Part shown: piece after piece, positions 40,348 through 48,830 of the stretch
Layout: every line of letters starts with the position of its first letter
Numbering within the stretch: position 1 is the stretch's first letter
Position numbers and translations under genes: made by a program
Assembly: GCF_900106955.1 (NCBI RefSeq)
Contig: NZ_FNNI01000006.1
Span: forward strand, 310,001-374,000
From: Aidingimonas halophila
GTDB taxonomy: Bacteria > Pseudomonadota > Gammaproteobacteria > Pseudomonadales > Halomonadaceae
Direction: 5' to 3'
Length of the DNA stretch: 64,000 nt
The notes under the pieces: model-generated
What the model was told of the DNA's origin: nothing
Databases searched by the model: none
The model's input: only the letters and a program-made list of their open reading frames with translations

Positions 40348-41274
40348 ATGCGCTTCGCCATTTATGGTACAGGCGGTGTCGGCGGCTATTTTGGTGGCCG
40401 CCTAGCCGAAGCCGGAGAGGATGTCACCTTTATCGCACGAGGCAAGCATCTGAAAGCCATTCAGGACGAAGGGCTATTCATCTCGAGTCCCAATGGCGAT
40501 ATCCATCTGACGGAAACTCGGGCCACCGATGACCCTACGGCTATCGGCGAAGTGGACTGCGTGATCGTGGCAGTCAAAGCCTGGCAGGTCATCGATGCGG
40601 CCAGGGCCATGCGCCCATTGATCGGCGCGCGGACCATGGTACTGCCACTGGAAAACGGGGTGGAAGCCGCCGACCAGTTGGCCGCCGAACTCGGCGACAA
40701 TCATGTGCTGGGCGGACTATGCGGTATCGTCGCCTACCGCGAAGCGCCCGGGCACATTCGACACGCCGGTGTTGACCCGTTCATCCGTTTGGCAGAACGC
40801 GACAACCGGGCAAGTGAGCGGACTCAGAATCTCAGGACAGTACTCTCTCGTGCCACGGGCATCAATGCCGAAATCCCCGACGACATTCAGGTTGCCATCT
40901 GGAGTAAATTCCTGTTCATCTGTGCCATGAGTGGAGTTGGTGCCATCACCCGAGCGCCAATCGGCGAAACACGCTCCCTGGATGAAACGCGTCGCTTATT
41001 CATTGCCGTGATGGAAGAAATTTGCGATGTCGCCCGGGCCAGCGGTGTCGACATGCCCGATGATGCCATCGAACGTGCCATGAATTTCATCGAAGCCCTG
41101 CCCGAGAGCAGCACGGCTTCCATGCAGCGAGATATCATGGCGGGACGCCCTTCCGAACTCGAGTCCCAGAATGGCGCCGTTGTCAGGCTGGGACAGAAAT
41201 GCGGCGTCGACACCCCGGTCAACGCCGTGATTCATGCCGCGCTGCTTCCTCAGGAACGACAAGCACGCAACTGA
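40348..41274 (+). CDS. 2-Dehydropantoate 2-reductase family protein
   Basis: 308 aa. NADPH-binding GTGGVGGYFGGRLAEAG at the N-terminus, the conserved VKAWQ around residue 76 with its Lys, and ENGVEAADQLA; the C-terminal domain has SKFLFICAMSGVGAITRAP. PanE makes pantoate for coenzyme A, but genomes often hold several paralogues with other substrates, and no pan genes are adjacent. AAGGAG precedes the ATG. Converges with the PEBP gene. Confidence 0.85.
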   Translation: MRFAIYGTGGVGGYFGGRLAEAGEDVTFIARGKHLKAIQDEGLFISSPNGDIHLTETRATDDPTAIGEVDCVIVAVKAWQVIDAARAMRPLIGARTMVLPLENGVEAADQLAAELGDNHVLGGLCGIVAYREAPGHIRHAGVDPFIRLAERDNRASERTQNLRTVLSRATGINAEIPDDIQVAIWSKFLFICAMSGVGAITRAPIGETRSLDETRRLFIAVMEEICDVARASGVDMPDDAIERAMNFIEALPESSTASMQRDIMAGRPSELESQNGAVVRLGQKCGVDTPVNAVIHAALLPQERQARN

Positions 41275-41280
41275 GGGCAA

Positions 41281-41757
41281 TCAGCTACGTTCATAAGTAC
41301 CGATCAAGCGGTTCATGCCCAATACATGGGGCTCGACCTTGGCCAGGAAATCTTCGAGGTCGAGCCCTGCCGGCAGGTCGAGGTTCTGATCCAATGCCAG
41401 AACCCAGAAGTAGTAGTGATGCTTCCCATGCCCTTCCGGCGGCATCGGCCCACCATAGCCGGTATTGCCGAAATCGTTGCCACCAGCGGTACCTTCGGTA
41501 CACCCCTCGGCCAGATGAGTGATGGAAGCCGGCAGATTGTAAAGTACCCAGTGAACGAAACCGTAGCTACCCGGCTTGAGCAGGGGGGCATCCGGATCAT
41601 GGCAGATCACTGCGTATCCCTGGGTGCCCTCCGGTGCCCCGCTCCAGGTCAGCACTGGCGAGATATCATCACCCTCTCCGGTGTACTTGGCCGGGATCTC
41701 TCCGAGATTTTCGAATGATACGCTGCCTACCTGCATGTTAGATAATGCAAAACCCAT
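41281..41757 (-). CDS. YbhB/YbcL-type phosphatidylethanolamine-binding-like protein
   Basis: 158 aa. Contains DISPVLTWSGAPEGTQGYAVICHDPDAP and GYGGPMPPEG, hallmarks of the Raf kinase inhibitor/PEBP family in bacteria; HHYYFWVLALD holds a conserved His. Role in bacteria is poorly known. AAGGAGGA lies before the ATG at 41757 (MGFALSNMQ). Single gene, convergent with the 2-dehydropantoate-reductase-like gene. Confidence 0.88.
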   Translation of the reverse strand: MGFALSNMQVGSVSFENLGEIPAKYTGEGDDISPVLTWSGAPEGTQGYAVICHDPDAPLLKPGSYGFVHWVLYNLPASITHLAEGCTEGTAGGNDFGNTGYGGPMPPEGHGKHHYYFWVLALDQNLDLPAGLDLEDFLAKVEPHVLGMNRLIGTYERS

Positions 41758-41840
41758 CGTGAACTCCTCCTTCCATTGATAACGGGACAACGACTGAACG
41801 ATCTCTAGCGTCAGAGAGAGTGGGGGGAACTGTCAACGCT

Positions 41841-42494
41841 TCACCAGGCCATTGACGACTGACGCTGATGCTTTCTTTCATCGCGTCCGAAGCAACGCAT
41901 CAGACGTTCGCCATACGTCAGTCGCCTGTTCAGGAAACGGCGGGTCCTGGCCTGATGCGACGACTCATCTCTGGCCCAGTATCGTAGCGTATCAAGAAAC
42001 AGCGCCGTCAGTGTGATCTCTTCGCACTGTGCCCGACGGGTACCGTAGGGCGCTTCGAGTCTCGACGCCTCGCGTAGCCACTGAATGGTCCTCGACAGAT
42101 CGAATATCATCGGTACCCAGGTGTGCATGTGGGGCGGATGCATCTTGGTACGCAGCATCTGTATCGTCACCCGACGATGGATGGCCATGGCATCGAACCA
42201 GGCCAGCATGCAGTGTCGGATACGATCCTTGGGCGGCCAGTCGTCGAAATCGTCAGGTTTATCGGCCAGCATGGCCCGCCAACCGCGCAGAAACCAGGCA
42301 TTGGCCACGGCATCGAGGTCCCGATAGACATCAAGCACGGCTCGTGGCGGAACATCCAACCGCATGGCCACGTCCGACAGGGTGACGGCCTCCCAGCCAC
42401 GCTCTTCCGCCATGAGCAGTGCCATGTCGAGAATCCGCGATGCAAGGGACGCCGCTTGCGCGTCGGCATCGTGGTGTACAGGGATCATTGACAT
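41841..42494 (-). CDS. TetR-family-like transcriptional regulator
   Basis: 217 aa. The N-terminal part ILDMALLMAEERGWEAVTLSDVAMRLDVPPRAVLDVY is a TetR-type helix-turn-helix, here shown as two neighbouring motifs: ERGWEAVTLSDVAMRL and VPPRAVLDVYRDLDAV. The C-terminal domain is helical and unassigned. GAAGGAGGA precedes the ATG at 42494. Divergent from yjbQ with a short perfect inverted repeat between them, suggesting autoregulation and control of the yjbQ side. Confidence 0.78.
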   Translation of the reverse strand: MSMIPVHHDADAQAASLASRILDMALLMAEERGWEAVTLSDVAMRLDVPPRAVLDVYRDLDAVANAWFLRGWRAMLADKPDDFDDWPPKDRIRHCMLAWFDAMAIHRRVTIQMLRTKMHPPHMHTWVPMIFDLSRTIQWLREASRLEAPYGTRRAQCEEITLTALFLDTLRYWARDESSHQARTRRFLNRRLTYGERLMRCFGRDERKHQRQSSMAW

Positions 42495-42540
42495 GCGTCC
42501 TCCTTCTGTCTTCCTGACAAGGTCGTCGCAAGACACCGGT

Positions 42541-42556
42541 TTCTATTAGCATAGAA
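42541..42556. promoter_or_regulatory. Inverted repeat TTCTAT-TAGC-ATAGAA, likely TetR operator
   Basis: Perfect 6-bp arms with a 4-base centre, 47 bases upstream of the TetR start and 78 upstream of yjbQ. TetR regulators commonly bind such sites between divergent genes. Confidence 0.5.
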
Positions 42557-42633
42557 CGCGTTGATGGTTTGATGTTCCTATAGTGGGCCAGTCATCACCC
42601 CCATCATGAAGTACTACAACAGGAGAGTGGATC

Positions 42634-43053
42634 ATGTGGGACCAGCACGAGATTCGCCTGACACCTCGAGAACGGGGCTTTCACCTGATTACCGATGACA
42701 TCGTCGATGCGCTGCCACGTCTCGATGACATCACGACCGGCCTGCTCCACCTGCAATTGCAACATACGTCGGCTTCGCTGACGCTCAACGAAAACGCCGA
42801 CCCCGACGTACGCCATGACATGGAGGCGTATCTACGCCGCTTGGTACCTGGCGACCTCCCTTACTTTCGTCACACCCTGGAAGGCCCCGACGACATGCCG
42901 GCACATATTCAGGCCAGCCTGCTGGGCACACAGCTCACCCTGGCAGTCCGTAATGGACGACTCGCCATGGGAACCTGGCAGGGCATCTGGTTGGGAGAAC
43001 ATCGGGACCACGGTGGGCAACGTCGCATCATTGCTACCTTGAACGGTGAATAA
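42634..43053 (+). CDS. yjbQ: YjbQ-family protein (UPF0047)
   Basis: 139 aa, the family length. Conserved pattern [21 protein letters not shown] and the C-terminal [13 protein letters not shown] with conserved His. The family has been reported to have weak thiamine phosphate synthase activity, but its true role is unclear. CAGGAG precedes the ATG. Followed 41 bases later by the NDUFA9-like gene on the same strand. Confidence 0.9.
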   Translation: MWDQHEIRLTPRERGFHLITDDIVDALPRLDDITTGLLHLQLQHTSASLTLNENADPDVRHDMEAYLRRLVPGDLPYFRHTLEGPDDMPAHIQASLLGTQLTLAVRNGRLAMGTWQGIWLGEHRDHGGQRRIIATLNGE

Positions 43054-43094
43054 TGCATGCTGGCACGGCATGGTCGGACAGGTGAGAAAACGCC

Positions 43095-43991
43095 ATGAGT
43101 GATGGATTGATCGTCGTATTCGGAGGCACCGGCTTTCTGGGCCGTACCATCGTGCGCGAGCTGGCGGATGCCGGCCGTCGAGTGCGGATCGCGGCTCGCC
43201 ACCCCTGGCTTCCGGACTGGACCGATGAGGATGATCACCTTGAACTCGCTACGGTTGACATTCGGGATGAGAGCAGTATCAGCGCGGCCTTGGCGGATGC
43301 CGATGGCGTGATCAATGCCGTCAGTCTCTATGTCGAAGGCGGTGAGCTCGATTTCAATACGATTCATGTCCAGGGCGCCGCACGTCTTGCAAGACTCACC
43401 CACGACGCGAACATCGACAGCCTGATACACATCTCCGGCATCGGCGTCGATCCGCAATCGTCTTCAGCGTATGTGCGTGCCCGGGCACAGGGAGAAACAC
43501 AAGTCATCAAGGCGTTTCCCAAAGCGGTGATCGCGCGCCCCAGCGTGCTGTTCGGACCAAGCGATACCTTTCTCTCGACATTGGCATCGTTGAGTCGTCT
43601 CCCCTTCATCCCGCTATTTGGTGATGGCAGCACGAGACTCCAGCCCGTTCATGTTGTCGATATCGCCCGCGCCATCGTCCGACTCGTCAGCGACCATCCT
43701 CCCGAGTGGCGCTTATTCGAACTAGGCGGAGGAGAAATCGCCGAGTATCGGGCCATCGTGAAACGGGTGCTCGTCCACCTGAATCGTCCACGCCCACTGG
43801 TCCCCGTGCCATTTCCGATCTGGCGTATCCTCGCCACAGTGACGTCACGGCTACCCAACGCTCCGCTGACACACGATCAGATCATTCTCATGCAACAGGA
43901 CAACGTGGTAAGCGACAATGTCGGCACTTTCTCGGAACTCGGCATCGAACCACGCACCTTGCGCGAGAGCCTGCCGGAATGCCTGCCCTGA
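43095..43991 (+). CDS. NAD(P)H-binding SDR-like protein (NDUFA9 type)
   Basis: 298 aa. Atypical short-chain dehydrogenase with the nucleotide motif VVFGGTGFLGRTIVREL, then the NDUFA9-like signature VIARPSVLFGPSDTFLS. No canonical YxxxK catalytic pair could be placed with confidence. Bacterial members are often near quinone-related or membrane functions, but the context here gives no such clue. Ends just before a strong two-way terminator. Confidence 0.82.
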   Translation: MSDGLIVVFGGTGFLGRTIVRELADAGRRVRIAARHPWLPDWTDEDDHLELATVDIRDESSISAALADADGVINAVSLYVEGGELDFNTIHVQGAARLARLTHDANIDSLIHISGIGVDPQSSSAYVRARAQGETQVIKAFPKAVIARPSVLFGPSDTFLSTLASLSRLPFIPLFGDGSTRLQPVHVVDIARAIVRLVSDHPPEWRLFELGGGEIAEYRAIVKRVLVHLNRPRPLVPVPFPIWRILATVTSRLPNAPLTHDQIILMQQDNVVSDNVGTFSELGIEPRTLRESLPECLP

Positions 43992-44045
43992 AAAACGACA
44001 ATCGGGGTTTGAGGTAGCTTCCTATTCATAGTCAGCTTGTTTCCA

Positions 44046-44096
44046 GCCCAACAGAACGCCCGTCTGGACTTACCGGACGGGCGTTGCGAGTTGGGC
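44046..44096. terminator. Nested two-way terminator hairpin
   Basis: Inner perfect 10-bp stem AACGCCCGTC / GACGGGCGTT with an 11-base loop, enclosed by a second stem GCCCAAC / GTTGGGC. It lies exactly between two convergent genes (the NDUFA9-like gene and the mmsA-like gene), so it probably stops transcription from both sides. Confidence 0.75.
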
Positions 44097-44111
44097 CGTT
44101 GGTTTGACGGC

Positions 44112-45602
44112 TCAGTTCGAGGGAAAGTTGAACTGGGCGGATTCCCGCTGTTGAGTGCGCGGCCACCGCTGGGAGATGGCCTTGCGACGCGTATAGAACC
44201 GAACCGCGTCGGGGCCGTAGGCGTGAAGATCGCCGAAGAGCGATTCCTTCCAGCCACCGAAACTGTGGAACGCGACCGGCACCGGCAGCGGAACGTTGAT
44301 ACCCACCATGCCGACTTCAATGCTGTCGGCAAATCGGCGGCCGGCTTCACCGTCACGGGTAAAGACACAGGTGCCATTGCCATATTGATGCGCATTGATC
44401 AGGGCGATGGCGTCCTCGAACGTCGCGACACGCACGACGCATAGCATCGGCCCGAAGACCTCGTCGCGGTAGATGCTCATCTCCGGGGTGACACGATCGA
44501 ACAACGTCGCCCCCAGGAAGTAGCCGGGCGACTCATCGACCAACGGGTGCTGCCGGCCATCGACCACCAGATCGGCACCCGCAGCCTTGCCCTCCTCGAT
44601 ATAGCCGGCCACCTTGTCGCGGTGGCTGGCATTGATCAAGGCGCCCATATCCAATCCCCGTTCCGTTCCGGGGCCTATCTTGAGCATACGCGCCTGGTCG
44701 GCCAGTTTGCCGACCAAGGCATCAGCCGTATCGTCACCGACACAGACAGCGACCGAGATCGCCATGCAGCGTTCGCCGGCACTGCCATAAGCCGCACCGA
44801 TCAATGTATTGGCGGCATTGTCCAGATCCGCATCAGGCAGGACCACGGCATGATTCTTGGCGCCACCCAGGGCTTGCACGCGCTTGCCATTTTCGGCGCC
44901 ACGGCGATAGATGGACTTCGCGACAGGCGTGGAGCCGACGAAAGAGAGCGCTTTCACGTCCGGGGCATCGAGCAGTGCTTCCACCGCTGTGCGATCCCCG
45001 TGAATGACACTGAAGATGCCCGACGGCAAACCCGCTTCTTCCAGCAGCTCGGCCATCTTGAGAGCCGCCGAAGGTGCCTGTTCGGAAGGCTTGAGAATGA
45101 ACGCATTACCGCAGGCGATCGCCATGGGAACCATCCAGAGCGGCACCATGACGGGGAAATTGAACGGTGTAATGCCGGCCACGATACCGAGCGGCTGATG
45201 ATTTGACCAGGTATCGATACCGGGACCCGCGTTATGGGAATACTCCCCTTTCAGCAGTTCCGGTACGCTGCATGCATATTCGACATTCTCGATACCACGC
45301 TTGAGTTCGCCCATGGCATCTTCCAGCACCTTGCCATGTTCCTGACTGACCAACAGACAGATCTCATCGGCGTCACGCTCAAGCAGCATCTTGAAGTGGT
45401 ACATGACCTGAGCGCGCTTTGCCGGTAGCGTATCGCGCCAGGCCGGGAAGGCAGTACGTGCCGCATCGATGGCGCGCTCTACCGTGGCGCTGTCTCCCAG
45501 GGCGACATGGCGAACGACGTCAGCGGTAGCGGGATTGACGACATCGAGCGTGCGATCGCCGGCGATACGCTCGCCGGCAATCCAGTGATTCACATCAGTC
45601 AT
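44112..45602 (-). CDS. mmsA: CoA-acylating methylmalonate/malonate-semialdehyde dehydrogenase (MmsA/DddC-like)
   Basis: 496 aa. Nucleophile Cys279 in SAGERCMAISVAV. The general-base Glu of ordinary aldehyde dehydrogenases is absent (QALGGAKNHAVVLPD), as in the CoA-dependent MmsA group. These convert methylmalonate semialdehyde to propionyl-CoA, or malonate semialdehyde to acetyl-CoA, with loss of CO2. DddC of DMSP and acrylate pathways belongs to the same group. Start at 45602 (MTDVNHWIAGE) chosen by homology; an ATG at 45626 would overlap the upstream gene. Last gene of the operon with the M24 and 2OG-oxygenase genes, so it probably finishes that pathway. Confidence 0.92.
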   Translation of the reverse strand: MTDVNHWIAGERIAGDRTLDVVNPATADVVRHVALGDSATVERAIDAARTAFPAWRDTLPAKRAQVMYHFKMLLERDADEICLLVSQEHGKVLEDAMGELKRGIENVEYACSVPELLKGEYSHNAGPGIDTWSNHQPLGIVAGITPFNFPVMVPLWMVPMAIACGNAFILKPSEQAPSAALKMAELLEEAGLPSGIFSVIHGDRTAVEALLDAPDVKALSFVGSTPVAKSIYRRGAENGKRVQALGGAKNHAVVLPDADLDNAANTLIGAAYGSAGERCMAISVAVCVGDDTADALVGKLADQARMLKIGPGTERGLDMGALINASHRDKVAGYIEEGKAAGADLVVDGRQHPLVDESPGYFLGATLFDRVTPEMSIYRDEVFGPMLCVVRVATFEDAIALINAHQYGNGTCVFTRDGEAGRRFADSIEVGMVGINVPLPVPVAFHSFGGWKESLFGDLHAYGPDAVRFYTRRKAISQRWPRTQQRESAQFNFPSN

Positions 45603-45618
45603 TGGGGATGATTTCTCT

Positions 45619-46902
45619 TCAAACATGCTTGCCAAGCAACGCTTCGTCGAATGGATAGCGACTGAGTTTCTCGATGCCGGTGTCGGTGACCAGCACTTCC
45701 TCTTCGAGCTTCACACCGTCGGCCGCACCGACTTCGCCGATGTAACTCTCGACCGAAACCACCATGCCGGGCTCCAGAATGCCATCCTTGGAAAAGCGAT
45801 CGAAGTCCATGTGGTGAGCGACCAGCGGCGTCTCACCATGCATGCCGACACCGTGGATGACCGAAGGATAACGGCGATCCAGGAAGCGCTCGGGAATCTT
45901 CCAGGCCTTGTCGGCAATCTCGCGATAACTCATACCCGGCGCCAGAATGCTCATGTTGTGATGCACCTGATCGTAAGCCATCTGATACAAGCTTTGCTGG
46001 TAGGCAGTCGGCTTGCCGGGGCCGACATGAAAGGTCCGCGAGAAATCCGAGTAATAACCGTGACAGCCGATGGTATCGGTATCCAATGCCACCAGTTCAC
46101 CGGTGCGGATCACTCGATCACTGGCCTCATTGAACCAGGGGTTGGTACGCGGACCGGATGACAGCAGGCGCGTCTCGATGAATTCCCCACCCTGTCTGAT
46201 CACTTCTCCATAAAGAATCGCGAACAGGTCGTTCTCGCGAACCCCCGGTTTGATATTGGCTTCCACCTCGGCGACCGCCGCTTCGCTACCCGCCATGGAC
46301 TGCGCCAGACAGGCAATCTCCTCCGGTGTCTTGATGCGTCGGCAGTGGAGGGTATCCTGCATGCAGTCATACACATCGAGCCCCTGAGCTTCCAGGGAGC
46401 GTGCCAGGTTGAGTGCGCAGCGATCCAGACCGACCTTCTTGTTGCCTTTGCCGTGTTCCTCGATCAATTCGGCGATTTCGATACCGAAAGGATCGGAAGA
46501 CATGTTGTCGCGCTGATTGACCGCCGACCACACCACCTTGGAGGTACGTGCTTCATCGATGGTTTCCAGCCAGGTCGATACATGCGCACTGCCCGGGTAT
46601 TCGAACAGAATCACCGGACCTTCCAGCGGCACGTAAATGTAGCGCGTGGAATTGCGCAGGAAGTAGCCGAACATGTTCCGCGAACCGGTGGCATAGCGCT
46701 GATTGTAGGGATCGAAGAGAACCACGGCGGCATAGCCCTGTTCAGCCATCATCGCCCGCAATCGCTGCAACCGCCCGGCACGCAATTGCCGGGGGTTGAA
46801 CGCAGTGGGAATGCTGTCGGTATTGGCCATCGGCGCCGATGGCACCACGGGAATGTTGTCGGGTTCGTTGTCAGTCAGATTCTCGAAATCGACGATGCTC
46901 AT
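45619..46902 (-). CDS. DddP-like M24-family metalloprotein, proposed catalytic Asp missing
   Basis: 427 aa with the creatinase/aminopeptidase P fold. The second half closely follows the DMSP lyase DddP as I recall it (IETRLLSSGPRTNPWF; LDTDTIGCHGYYSDFSR; KLEEEVLVTDTGIEKL). The six metal ligands are D274, D276, D286, H350, E385 and E400, each exactly 21 lower than the DddP numbers 295, 297, 307, 371, 406 and 421. The DddP catalytic base Asp377 corresponds to Gly356 (HGVGMHGETP), so DMSP cleavage by that mechanism is unlikely. The metal site is intact, so a hydrolase or lyase with another substrate is more probable. It starts 10 bases after the 2OG-oxygenase stop. Ectoine hydrolase DoeA, another M24 relative, fits less well. 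Confidence 0.85.
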   Translation of the reverse strand: MSIVDFENLTDNEPDNIPVVPSAPMANTDSIPTAFNPRQLRAGRLQRLRAMMAEQGYAAVVLFDPYNQRYATGSRNMFGYFLRNSTRYIYVPLEGPVILFEYPGSAHVSTWLETIDEARTSKVVWSAVNQRDNMSSDPFGIEIAELIEEHGKGNKKVGLDRCALNLARSLEAQGLDVYDCMQDTLHCRRIKTPEEIACLAQSMAGSEAAVAEVEANIKPGVRENDLFAILYGEVIRQGGEFIETRLLSSGPRTNPWFNEASDRVIRTGELVALDTDTIGCHGYYSDFSRTFHVGPGKPTAYQQSLYQMAYDQVHHNMSILAPGMSYREIADKAWKIPERFLDRRYPSVIHGVGMHGETPLVAHHMDFDRFSKDGILEPGMVVSVESYIGEVGAADGVKLEEEVLVTDTGIEKLSRYPFDEALLGKHV

Positions 46903-46912
46903 TGAATACCTG

Positions 46913-47794
46913 TCAGTCCTGGAGGTTATCGCTACGCTGCATCCCTTCCTTCAGCAGCTGTTCATGGATCGGTGCCATACGTCCGAAAATGCGCTGGGCA
47001 CGTTCGGGCCTTCCAATGAAGCCGGGCTCCTTGGCGTAAGCAAAGATGACGGTATGGCGCTCCTTGTCGCCTTCCACCGGCGTCACACGATGCAGCGAAT
47101 AGCGACCGAAGAATATCTGCAGATCACCGGGTTGGAGGTCCAACGATTTGAGTGTCGAGCGGTCGCCATCGAGCACTTTCTCGACCTCCTCGAAATTCTC
47201 ACCTTCCGGACTGCGAATCCCCGGGGCGTACTCAAAGCGTCCACCGCCATGAGATTGCCGCGTCATCATGGTGACGATGAATTCATTGGTATCGTAATGC
47301 CAGGGATGCTGACATCCTTCACGGAGCACATTGATGACCAGACCGGCGAGTGGATCAGCATATTCATGAATTTCATCCATGCCGACGACGGCCGCGATGA
47401 AACGCTGAAACTCCGGACTCTGATAGACTTGTCGAATAATGGTGCTGTCATCGATGCAGTCACCCGCCACGAACCCGTTGGTGCGATCATCGAACCGATT
47501 CCTGGGATGGGAGGCCGGCAGGTCGGGATCGCCGTCACTATTGTAGGGATTGGTCTCGGTCTGATTATAATGCGCCTTGGGAGACAGGCGTTCGGTTTCC
47601 CGTTCCAGCCGAGCCAACGCCTCTTCGGGCACAAAACGCTTGAGCACCACACAACCGTCATCGGCGAGTTGCTGGCGGCATTCGTCAATCAAACGCTGAC
47701 CCGCCTGACCATCGAGTTGGTTGATCGGATAATGCTCGATATCAATCAGCCCATGAAGTGACGTATTGTCTTCCTGTTGCGCTGTGGCGTGCAT
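46913..47794 (-). CDS. 2-Oxoglutarate/Fe(II)-dependent oxygenase (HalD/BesD-like family)
   Basis: 293 aa from the ATG at 47794, chosen because CAGGAG stands 8 bases upstream; several in-frame ATGs lie just before. The iron facial triad is H166-x-D168 (WHYDTNEF) and H235 (SLHRVTPV), with R246 for 2-oxoglutarate. The layout (LADDGCVVLKRFVPEEALA; TNGFVAGDC; YADPLAGLVINV) recalls the family that includes the amino-acid halogenases BesD/HalD. Those have Gly instead of Asp; here Asp is kept, so hydroxylation is expected. First gene of the operon followed by the M24 protein and MmsA; divergent from a LysR regulator. Confidence 0.82.
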   Translation of the reverse strand: MHATAQQEDNTSLHGLIDIEHYPINQLDGQAGQRLIDECRQQLADDGCVVLKRFVPEEALARLERETERLSPKAHYNQTETNPYNSDGDPDLPASHPRNRFDDRTNGFVAGDCIDDSTIIRQVYQSPEFQRFIAAVVGMDEIHEYADPLAGLVINVLREGCQHPWHYDTNEFIVTMMTRQSHGGGRFEYAPGIRSPEGENFEEVEKVLDGDRSTLKSLDLQPGDLQIFFGRYSLHRVTPVEGDKERHTVIFAYAKEPGFIGRPERAQRIFGRMAPIHEQLLKEGMQRSDNLQD

Positions 47795-47858
47795 TGTCAT
47801 TGCTCCTGCCATCTTGGATAACGTATGGACAGGGTAGCCAGCCAGATTCAATAATAGA

Positions 47859-47884
47859 AATGAATGGTTAAGATAAAATTCATT
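47859..47884. promoter_or_regulatory. LysR-type inverted repeat between the oxygenase operon and its regulator
   Basis: AATGAAT (47859-47865) and ATTCATT (47878-47884) are perfect complements separated by 12 bases, and another ATTCA half-site is at 47846-47850. It lies in the 107-base divergent gap, and the right arm is 17 bases before the LysR start. This matches the recognition plus activation half-site layout of LysR regulators. Confidence 0.65.
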
Positions 47885-47901
47885 GCAAGGGCTCATTGAT
47901 T

Positions 47902-48804
47902 ATGGATACCGACCTGCTGCGCGCCTTCGTGACCGTCGCCGAATGCGAGGGATTCAGTGCCGCCGGCAAGGTTCTACACCGCACGCAATCGGCCGTCAGC
48001 TTGCAGATCAAGCGTCTCGAAGACCAGATGGGTGAAGCCTTGTTCGAACGCACCAGCCGAAGCGTCGTACTTACACCTCCCGGTGGCCGGCTGCTGCCTT
48101 ATGCAAGACATATTCTCAAGTTACAGGATGAGGCAAAACGCATCATGGGTGCAGAACGTCAGGGCGAATTGATCCGCCTCGGCACCTCGGAAGAGCAGGC
48201 CAGTACGTACCTCCCCGAACTACTGCCCCGCTTCGCCAGACAGTTCCCTGGCGTCCGGCTCGAAGTCATCTGCGATATCAGTGCTCGCCTGATTCACGAT
48301 TTTCAGGAGGGGTTACTCGATGCTGCACTGGTCATCCGTCACATGCCGACCCAATCCGGCCAGTTGCTGGGCCGCGAACCCATGGTATGGGTCATCGCCG
48401 ACGACAAGTCGCCCGACGAGTGGGAGACCCTGCCGCTTGCCCTCAACCCGGAGGGCTGTATCTTTCGTGCCCACGCTTTTGCTGCTTTGGGGAGAGACGA
48501 CTGGCGCTGGGACGTACGCTACTCCAGCCAATCCCCCACTGGCATCAACCTGCCGGTCCAGGCGGGCCTGGCAATGACGGTAAAAACGCCGCGCAGCGTG
48601 CCCCCGGGCTGTCGTATCGTCGGTGACGACGCAAGCTTACCCGAACTCGGCCATGTCGAGATCGAGATGCATCGTTCGCCGGGCCGCTCCAGCGAAGCCT
48701 TCCACTTTTTCTGCGACGAACTCGAAGCTATCGTTACCGGTACGGAATCCGTCGAATGCTTTGAAACACTCAACGAAACCGTTGCATCATCCGCGACCGA
48801 ATGA
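47902..48804 (+). CDS. LysR-family transcriptional regulator of the oxygenase operon
   Basis: 300 aa. N-terminal winged helix MDTDLLRAFVTVAECEGFSA and HRTQSAVSLQIKRLEDQMGE; the C-terminal effector domain is of the substrate-binding-protein type. Divergent from the 2OG-oxygenase operon across a 107-base gap that holds a LysR-type inverted repeat, so it most likely senses the pathway substrate and represses itself. A TTG at 47896 is in frame, but the ATG at 47902 is the family-typical start. Confidence 0.92.
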   Translation: MDTDLLRAFVTVAECEGFSAAGKVLHRTQSAVSLQIKRLEDQMGEALFERTSRSVVLTPPGGRLLPYARHILKLQDEAKRIMGAERQGELIRLGTSEEQASTYLPELLPRFARQFPGVRLEVICDISARLIHDFQEGLLDAALVIRHMPTQSGQLLGREPMVWVIADDKSPDEWETLPLALNPEGCIFRAHAFAALGRDDWRWDVRYSSQSPTGINLPVQAGLAMTVKTPRSVPPGCRIVGDDASLPELGHVEIEMHRSPGRSSEAFHFFCDELEAIVTGTESVECFETLNETVASSATE

Positions 48805-48830
48805 GTCGATGAACGCACAGGAGCATTGCC

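Noticed and set aside
45619-46902. Annotation as DMSP lyase DddP or ectoine hydrolase DoeA
   Set aside because: DddP is unlikely because the proposed catalytic Asp is Gly; DoeA does not share the gapless motif alignment, and no ectoine-degradation partners (DoeB, DoeC, DoeD) are adjacent.
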